Assembly (NCBI RefSeq): GCF_000003195.3
Contig: NC_012878.2
Coordinates: forward strand, 43,259,209-43,323,208
Length of the DNA: 64,000 nucleotides
DNA from: Sorghum bicolor
Taxonomy: Eukaryota; Streptophyta; Magnoliopsida; Poales; Poaceae
Direction: 5' to 3'
Below are positions 56,731 to 64,000 of this stretch, one piece after another; within the stretch, counting starts at the first letter, position 1; each line of letters starts with the position of its first letter. The position numbers and the translations under genes were made by a program. The notes beneath the pieces are model-generated. The model did not search any database. It saw nothing but the letters and a program-made list of their open reading frames with translations, and was not told the DNA's origin.

Positions 56731-59700
56731 ATGGTAACACGTAATTGGATGTATAATGCCGATCGGCGCTCCGAAGAGTTCATTAATGGCGTGCACTATT
56801 TCTTAAGTGTGGCCGAGTCAAATAAGAGGGACGGTTTCATGTGCTGTCCATGTGCCGTGTGCAAGAATTTGACGGAATATTCTAACTCAAGAACTCTTCA
56901 TTCACACTTATTAAAGTCTGGTTTCGTACCAAACTATATTTGTTGGACCAAACATGGAGAAAGCGGGATTATAATGGATGAAGGTGAAGAAGAAGAAGAA
57001 GAAGAAGAATTGGACCATGCCAATATTATTGCTCAGTACGGTGGCTTCAATGATGTTGCAATGGGGGGAGATAATGAAGAAGAGGTGGCGGCAGAAGATG
57101 ATCGGGGCGATGATGCTTTTGGTGATGCCATCCGTGATGCACAAAGAGAATGTGAAAGTGATAAAGAGAAAGCCAAGTTCGAGCGCATGCTAGAGGACCA
57201 CAGGAAATCGCTATATCCCACCGCTGAAGAGGGGCAAAAAAAAGCTGGGTACCACACTAGAATTGCTGCAATGGAAGGCAAAGAATGGTACATCTGACAA
57301 GGCATTTGGGCAGTTATTGAAGATCATAAAAAAGATGCTTCCGAAAGGCAACGAATTGCCCACCACTACGTATGAAGCAAAACAGGTTGTCTGCCCTTTG
57401 GGATTAGAAATCTAGAAGATACACGCATGTCCTAATGACTGCATCCTCTACCGTGGGGAGGAATACGAGAATTTGGATGCATGTCCAGTATGTAAGGCAT
57501 CACGGTATAAGATTAGACGAGATGATCCTGGCGATGTTGAGGGTGAAGAACGTCATAAGAAGAAAATTCCAGCCAAGGTTATGTGGTATGCTCCTATAAT
57601 ACCACGATTAAAACGTCTGTTCAGAAATAAGGACAATGCAAAGTTGTTGCGGTGGCATAAAGAAGACCGTAAGATAGACAATATGCTGAGACACCCTGCC
57701 GATGGATCCCAGTGGAGAGCGATAGACAGAGAATTCTCAGATTTTGCAAATGATGCTAGAAACTTGCGGTTCGCCTTAAGTACAGATGGTATGAATCCTT
57801 TCGGTGAGCAGAGCAGTAGTCACAGCACTTGGCCAGTTACTCTATGTATCTACAACCTTCCTCCATGGCTATGCATGAAGCGGAAGTTTATTATGATGCC
57901 GGTGCTTATCCAAGGACCGAAGCAACCTGGCAATGACATAGATGTCTACCTTAGGCCATTAGTTGAGGAACTTCAACTTTTATGGAGCAAACCAGGAGTT
58001 CGCGTGTGGGATGAGTACAAACAAGAGCACTTTGACCTACGAGCATTGCTGTTTGTAACAATCAATGATTGGCCAGCTCTGAGTAATCTTTCAGGCCAGT
58101 CAAACAAGGGATATAATGCATGCACACATTGTTATGAAGACCTTGACTGTGTATTTTTGAAAAAATGTCGAAAGGTCGTGTACCTTGGCCACCGTCGGTT
58201 TCTTCCAGTGAACCACCCAGTACGAAAGAAAGGCAAGCATTTTAAAGGCAAGGCAGACCACCGGACCAAACCTCTCAATCGAACCGGGGATGATGTACTC
58301 GAAATGGTCAAGGATATAAAAGTGGTATTTGGAAAGGGACGAGGCAGCGAACCTATTCCCAAGGATGCTAAGGGACACGTACCCATGTGGAAGAAGAAAT
58401 GCATATTTTGGGAGCTACCTTACTGGAATGTCCTAGAGGTCCGCAACGCGATCGACGTGATGCACCTGACAAAGAATCTTTGTGTGAACTTGCTCGGATT
58501 CATGGGTGTCTACGGGAAGTCTAAGGATTCACTTGAAGCACGACAAGACTTGCAGCGCATGAAAGAACGAGACAACCTGCATCCAGAAAAGACAGATGAT
58601 GGACGTCATTACTTAAGCCCTGCTAGCTACACTCTGAGCAAAGAAGAGAAGGAAAGCAAGTTTGAATGTCTTAGCAGCATCAAGGTCCCATCTGGATTCT
58701 CCTCCAATATCAAGGGAATAATTAATGTGCCAGAGAAGAAATTCCTGAACTTGAAGTCCCATGACTGTCACGTTCTAATGACGCAATTGCTGCCGGTCGT
58801 TTTAAGAGGAATTCTACCTCCACACGTACGTCTAGCCACCGTAAAGCTATGTGCATTCCTCAATGCAATTTCTCAGAAGGCAATCAATCCAGAGCAACTA
58901 GCTACTCTGCAGAATGATGTCGTTCAATGTCTCGTCAGCTTTGAGTTGGTGTTCCCTCCATCCTTCTTCGATATCATGACACACCTCCTAGTTCATCTGG
59001 TCAAAGAGATTCGTATTCTCGGTCCTGTGTTCCTACACAACATGTTCCCCTTCGAGAGATTCATGGGTGTCCTAAAGAAATATGTCCATAGTCGTTCCCG
59101 GCCAGAAGGAAGCATTGCCAAGGGCTACGGAACAGAGGAGGTCATAGAGTTCTGTGTTGACTTTATTCCAGACCTTGACCCAATTGGCATTCCTGAATCT
59201 CGACACGAGGGCAGACTCAGCGGAAAGGGAACACTTGGGAAGAAAACATATATTGGTACGGGAAACGATTACTTCAATAAAGCACACTACACAGTTCTCC
59301 AGAACTCCTCATTGGTGGAACCATATGTTGAGGTACACAAAGATTACCTACGGTCCCAGTGGCCCGGGAAGAATGAAGCTTGGATAATGCGTCAGCACAT
59401 GGAAACTTTTGGCGATTGGTTGCGCAAAAAATGTCAAGGTGATGAAAACATTGATGAGCAGCTTTATTTGTTGGCCAGGCAACCATCATGGAATGTCCTC
59501 ACATACAAAGGGTACGAGATAAATGGTAACACATTTTACACAGTTGGCCAAGATAAAAGGAGCACCAACCAAAATAGTGGTGTACGCGTGGATGCCACGG
59601 ATCCAAATGGGAACAGGCAAACATATTATGGACGCATAGAAGACATATGGGAACTAGTCTATGCAGCTAATTTTAAAGTTCCTTTGTTCCGGTGCCAATG

Positions 59701-60109
59701 GGTGAAGATGACCGGAGGTGGGGTAACAGTCGACAAGGAGTATGGGATGACAACCGTGGACCTTAACAATAGTGGGTTCAAAGATGAACCATTCGTCCTT
59801 GCTGCAGACGTGAGTCAGGTGTTCTATGTCAAAGATATGTCTACGAAACCAAAGAGAGGAAAAAATGATGACCACTCAATCATCAATGAGCCAAAGCGCC
59901 ACATTGTCCTTTCTGGGAAAAGAAACATTGTCGGAAGTGAGGACAAGTCAGACATGTCAGGCGATTACGAAAGGGATGATCGAATTCCGCCCTTCATAGT
60001 CAACAAAGACCCAAGCATTCTGTTAAACAATGAGGATACTCCATGGTTACGGCAGGATCATAACCAAGGGTCATACGTCAAGAAGAAGTTCACTGTTGTG
60101 TCGGCTTGA
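56731..60109 (+). pseudogene. CACTA transposase, TNP2/TNPD type (one frameshift, one TAG)
   Basis: The frame starts at ATG 56731 after an acceptor-like TTAATGCAG. A transposase-associated domain (CC-rich: FMCCPCAVCKN; SHLLKSGFVPNY) occupies the first 80 residues, then an acidic stretch. The A8 run 57236-57243 shifts the frame, and TAG at 57413-57415 lies before the NLDACPVC motif. The frame is then open to 60109. The TNP2 catalytic region (PF02992) is at about 57560-58500 (HSTWPVTLCIYNLPPWLCMK, DVMHLTKNLCVNLL). DUF4218 is at about 58750-59120 and DUF4216 at about 59530-59710 (YYGRIEDIWELVY). The enzyme binds the terminal and subterminal repeats and excises the element. The TAG is one transition from CAG. 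No separate TNPA-like gene was identified. Confidence 0.9.
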
Positions 60110-62199
60110 CTTTTCCATTTGGGACAATCTAGGGTTCGGTCAAAGGGTGTGTTTGTAAAAACCAATGCTTTGACTTTGGTCAAACTTGGTCAAATAGCCC
60201 ATTTGATGACTTGAAATGAAAAAAGTTTGAATACAAAGTTGTTAGAGATCATCAAAATCTATATTTTATATATTGTCCATTTTTCCATTTGGATAATTTT
60301 GAGCCAATTCTAGTTACATTTCTATAAAATCCAAGACGGGTTTCGGTCAAACTTGGTCAAATGACAAACTAAATTACTTCAAATGAAAATATTTTGAATA
60401 CCAAGTTGTTAGATATCTTCAAGATCTAAACTTTTTATATACACAACTTTTCCATTTGAGAAAATCTAAGTTAACAATACCCACCAATTCTAAGTTCTCA
60501 CACAAACTATATGAAACTATATGTGTCAATTGTGGATTTTCAACTACACCTTCCCAAAACTTTGTCAAATGCAAAAATGGTCTATATATGAAATGTAGAT
60601 TTTGATGAGTGGAACAATATTAGTATTCATGACTTTTCCATTCGAGACCATGTAGGGTTCCGAAACCGCTGCGTGGCTATGAGTTCTATGAAAATTCAAA
60701 ATTCAGTGGTTCAAACTTTTCCAAATGAAAAGTTGACCATTAGACAAAATGTAGAACTTGATGAGTGTAGCAAACTTTGTATTCATGACTTTTCCATTTG
60801 GGACAATCTAGGGTTCGGTCAAAGGGTGTGTTTGTAAAAACCAATACTTTGACTTTGGTCAAACTTGGTCAAATAGCCCATTTGATGACTTGAAATGAAA
60901 AAAGTTTGAATACAAAGTTGTTAGAGATCATCAAAATCTATATTTTATATATTGTCCATTTTTCCATTTGGATAATTTTGAGCCAATTCTAGTTACATTT
61001 CTATAAAATCCAAGACGGGTTTCGGTCAAACTTGGTCAAATGACAAACTAAATTACTTCAAATGAAAATATTTTGAATACCAAGTTGTTAGATATCTTCA
61101 AGATCTAAACTTTTTATATACACAACTTTTCCATTTGAGAAAATCTAAGTTAACAATACCCACCAATTCTAAGTTCTCACACAAACTATATGAAACTATA
61201 TGTGTCAATTGTGGATTTTCAACTACACCTTCCCAAAACTTTGTCAAATGCAAAAATGGTCTATATATGAAATGTAGATTTTGATGAGTGGAACAATATT
61301 GGTATTCATGACTTTTCCATTCGAGACCATGTAGGGTTCCGAAACCGCTGCGTGGCTATGAGTTCTATGAAAATTCAAAATTCAGTGGTTCAAACTTTTC
61401 CAAATGAAAAGTTGACCATTAGACAAAATGTAGAACTTGATGAGTGTAGCAAACTTTGTATTCATGACTTTTCCATTTGGGACAATCTAGGGTTCGGTCA
61501 AAGGGTGTGTTTGTAAAAACCTAATGCTTTGACTTTGGTCAAACTTGGTCAAATAGCCCATTTGATGACTTGAAATCAAAAAAGTTTGAATACAAAGTTG
61601 TTAGAGATCATCAAAATCTATATTTATATATTGTCCATTTTCCATTTGGATAATTTTGAGCCAATCCTAGTTACATTTCTATAAAATCCAAGACGGGTTT
61701 TGCTCAAACTTGGTCAAACTTGGTCAAATGACAAACTAAATTACTTCAAATGAAAATATTTTGAATACCAAGTTGTTAGATATCTTCAAGATCTAAACTT
61801 TTTATATACACAACTTTTCCATTTGAGAAAATCTAAGTTAACAATACCCACCAATTCTAAGTTCTCACACAAACTATATGAAACTATATGTGTCAATTGT
61901 GGATTTTCAACTACACCTTCCCAAAACTTTGTCAAATGCAAAAATGGTCTATATATGAAATGTAGATTTTGATGAGTGGAACAATATTGATATTCATGAC
62001 TTTTCCATTCGAGACCATGTAGGGTTCCGAAACCGCTGCGTGGCTATGAGTTCTATGAAAATTCAAAATTCAGTGGTTCAAACTTTTCCAAATGAAAAGT
62101 TGACCATTAGACAAAATGTAGAACTTGATGAGTGTAGCAAACTTTGTATTCATGACTTTTCCATTTGGGACAATCTATGGTTCGGTCAAAGGGTGTGTT
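60108..62199 (+). repeat. 679-688-bp tandem repeats downstream of the CACTA transposase
   Basis: Units start at 60108, 60787 and 61466 with GACTTTTCCATTTGGGACAA; a partial fourth starts at 62154. The first unit begins at the transposase stop codon. Each unit contains two diverged sub-units built on CAAAGTTGTTAGA and TTTTCCATTTG and several TTGGTCAAACTTGGTCAAA motifs. No coding region is seen. 62200-62403 is AT-rich and unremarkable. Confidence 0.9.
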
Positions 62200-62403
62200 C
62201 ATCAAGATATATATTTTTATATGATTTTTTATTTGATGAAAATTATACCCAACTAGCATTCCTAGTAATAAATAACAAAAATAAAAAGTTTTACGTCAAT
62301 ATGATGTGAAAATAAATTTCCAGTTCATTGGATATAGTTTTTGTAAATTTATTGGAATAATATATTTTTGCATTAACAAAATACTAAACATTTCTTACAA
62401 AAT

Positions 62404-62905
62404 NNNNNNNNNNNNNNNNNNNNNNNNNNNNNNNNNNNNNNNNNNNNNNNNNNNNNNNNNNNNNNNNNNNNNNNNNNNNNNNNNNNNNNNNNNNNNNNNN
62501 NNNNNNNNNNNNNNNNNNNNNNNNNNNNNNNNNNNNNNNNNNNNNNNNNNNNNNNNNNNNNNNNNNNNNNNNNNNNNNNNNNNNNNNNNNNNNNNNNNNN
62601 NNNNNNNNNNNNNNNNNNNNNNNNNNNNNNNNNNNNNNNNNNNNNNNNNNNNNNNNNNNNNNNNNNNNNNNNNNNNNNNNNNNNNNNNNNNNNNNNNNNN
62701 NNNNNNNNNNNNNNNNNNNNNNNNNNNNNNNNNNNNNNNNNNNNNNNNNNNNNNNNNNNNNNNNNNNNNNNNNNNNNNNNNNNNNNNNNNNNNNNNNNNN
62801 NNNNNNNNNNNNNNNNNNNNNNNNNNNNNNNNNNNNNNNNNNNNNNNNNNNNNNNNNNNNNNNNNNNNNNNNNNNNNNNNNNNNNNNNNNNNNNNNNNNN
62901 NNNNN
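62404..62905. other. Assembly gap (Ns)
   Basis: 502 undetermined bases. Confidence 0.99.
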
Positions 62906-63205
62906 CAGCCACGGACCGGTGCTAAAGGGTCTGCCCCTATAAATATGCGCAGGAGCCCTGGATCCGGCAGTTCATCGTCTTCGTCTTCGTTCCAGCGCCA
63001 CCGGGTTCATCTTCACCGCCGTCGTTTCGACTCCCTCGCCGCCGCGACCACCGTCTCCACCAGCGCCGCCGCGGCTCTCCACCAGCGCCGCCGCGGCCCT
63101 CCGCCAACGCCGCCGCAGCGGGCCACGGCCAGATCGAGCGCGCGGGCCACTGCACAGTACATCATCTTCCCCACGCGCGATCTTCTCCGGCCGGCTGTGT
63201 GCTAA
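62906..63205 (+). mobile_element. Second CACTA-like end after the gap (inferred)
   Basis: GGACCGGTGCTAAAGGGTC followed by CCTATAAATATG has the order hairpin arm - TATA - leader seen at 55597-55620. The GC-rich stretch 62970-63185 has CGCCGCCG runs and one open plus-strand frame (62946-63205) without a recognised domain. It could be the left end of a related element whose terminus lies in the gap, or the reversed end of D. Confidence 0.4.
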
Positions 63206-64000
63206 GTATAGATCGAGAACGACGCCATTGATTAATTACATATTTATATACACTAGACCAGAGAAATATATATATATACACACAAAAAATATTACATATA
63301 TATACATAAAAATATATACAAAAAATAATATTACAAATAAAAACACCATATATATACATATATATATATATATGTATATATGGTGTTTTGATTTGTAGTA
63401 TTATTTTTTGTATATATTTTTATGTATATATATGTAATTTTTTTTGTGTATATGTATATTATATATATGGTGTTTTGATTTGTAGTATTATATATAGTAT
63501 GTATATTATATATAGTATGTATATATTTTTTTTTATATATATGTAATTTTTTGTATATATTTCTAGTATATATAGTATGTATATATGTAATTTTTTGTAT
63601 ATATTTTTTTGTATATATATGTAATTTTTTTTGTATGTATGTTTTATTTTTTGTATATATGTAATATTTTTTGTATGTATGTATATTATTTTTTGTACAT
63701 ATACACACACATATATATAGTTTGTATGTATGAATTATAATTGTTTGTATGTATGTATGTATGTATGTATTATTTTTTTAATATATTATTCTAGTATATA
63801 TATAGTATGTATGTATGTTTTATTTTTTTTATATATGTATTATTTTTTGTATGTATGTATATTATTTTTTGTACATATACACACACATATATAGTTTGTA
63901 TGTATGAATTATAATTGTTTGTATGTATGTATGTATTAATTTTTTAATATATTATTCTAGTATATATATAGTATGTATGTATGTTTTATTTTTTGTATAT
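63206..64000. repeat. Low-complexity TA/TATG-rich DNA with an inverted repeat
   Basis: Dominated by TATATA, TATGTATG and TTTTTTGTATATAT. An inverted repeat with arms of about 85 bp is centred near 63364 (63278-63450). No gene is credible; Tyr/Ile/Lys-rich frames here are products of the repeat. Confidence 0.85.

Larger units (their letters stand above)
55285..62403 (+). mobile_element. CACTA (En/Spm) DNA transposon D, left end and body
   Basis: It begins CACTACTACAGAATGAGGC, the CACTA terminal repeat, right after GAAT shared with the empty site at 8523-8526. Order: four subterminal hairpins, TATA-like TTTATA, GRF zinc-finger gene, TNP2-type transposase, 679-688-bp tandem repeats, AT-rich tail, then the N gap. 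The right terminus was not seen; it may lie in the gap or beyond. The transposase has one frameshift and one nonsense codon, so this copy is close to autonomous but broken as written. Confidence 0.9.

Noticed and set aside
62306..63205. 299-codon plus-strand frame across the gap
   Set aside because: Most of it is Ns; the remainder is two unrelated stretches.
63331..63710. Minus-strand Tyr/Ile/Lys-rich frames
   Set aside because: Translations of TATG/TTTTTTGTATAT low-complexity DNA.

Overview
This is a transposon-dense stretch of a grass (Poaceae) nuclear genome. The evidence is nested Ty3/gypsy LTR retrotransposons of three plant lineages (Athila, Tekay chromovirus, Tat), a grass-type CACTA element with TTTAGCACCGGT hairpins, and two decayed genes of families expanded in grasses (a DUF295 F-box gene and a Ulp1-like gene). 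The species cannot be named from the sequence. No intact single-copy host gene was found.

Layout. 1-6065: Athila-type element A on the minus strand, cut by the window edge. It has a 1.58 kb LTR, a tRNA-Asp primer site, gag-protease and then, with no polymerase between, a 3' ORF behind its own promoter-like block. A sits in the antisense gene of a Tat element (copy 1), whose 3' end is 6066-7911. 7912-8522 is flank shared with Tat copy 2, and 8523-9036 is a 140-bp tandem array. 9417-25220: complete Tekay chromovirus B (4.56 kb LTRs, ATTCA target duplication). 25226-33176: old chromosome with a Ulp1-like pseudogene and an F-box/DUF295 pseudogene, both minus strand. 33177-54669: Tat copy 2, with decayed gag-pol on the plus strand and a spliced antisense gene on the minus strand. 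It is split by Athila-lineage element C (40598-49915, AGCGC target duplication). 55285 onward: CACTA element D with a GRF zinc-finger gene, a TNP2-type transposase and three 679-688-bp repeats. Then come an N gap (62404-62905), a related CACTA-like end and low-complexity TA/TATG DNA.

History. Hand-counted LTR divergence is about 0.6% for B, 1.9% for C and 2.6% for Tat copy 2. The two Tat 3' ends plus 0.6 kb of flank differ by under 1%. This suggests a segmental, probably head-to-tail, duplication of the locus after the Tat insertion, followed by A, B and D.

Most interesting points. (1) The Tat antisense gene reads as at least six exons with GT-AG introns and consistent phase. (2) Both Athila elements carry, before their 3' ORF, an LTR-like promoter block: GC palindromes of the same type as in their own LTR, then a TATA box. 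(3) The Tekay leader has a perfect splice donor and two acceptors, each abutting a start codon (ORF0 and gag). (4) Nonsense codons where glutamine is expected are all TAG, as predicted for decay of methylated CAG (CHG) sites. A 54-bp repeat supplies an internal control.
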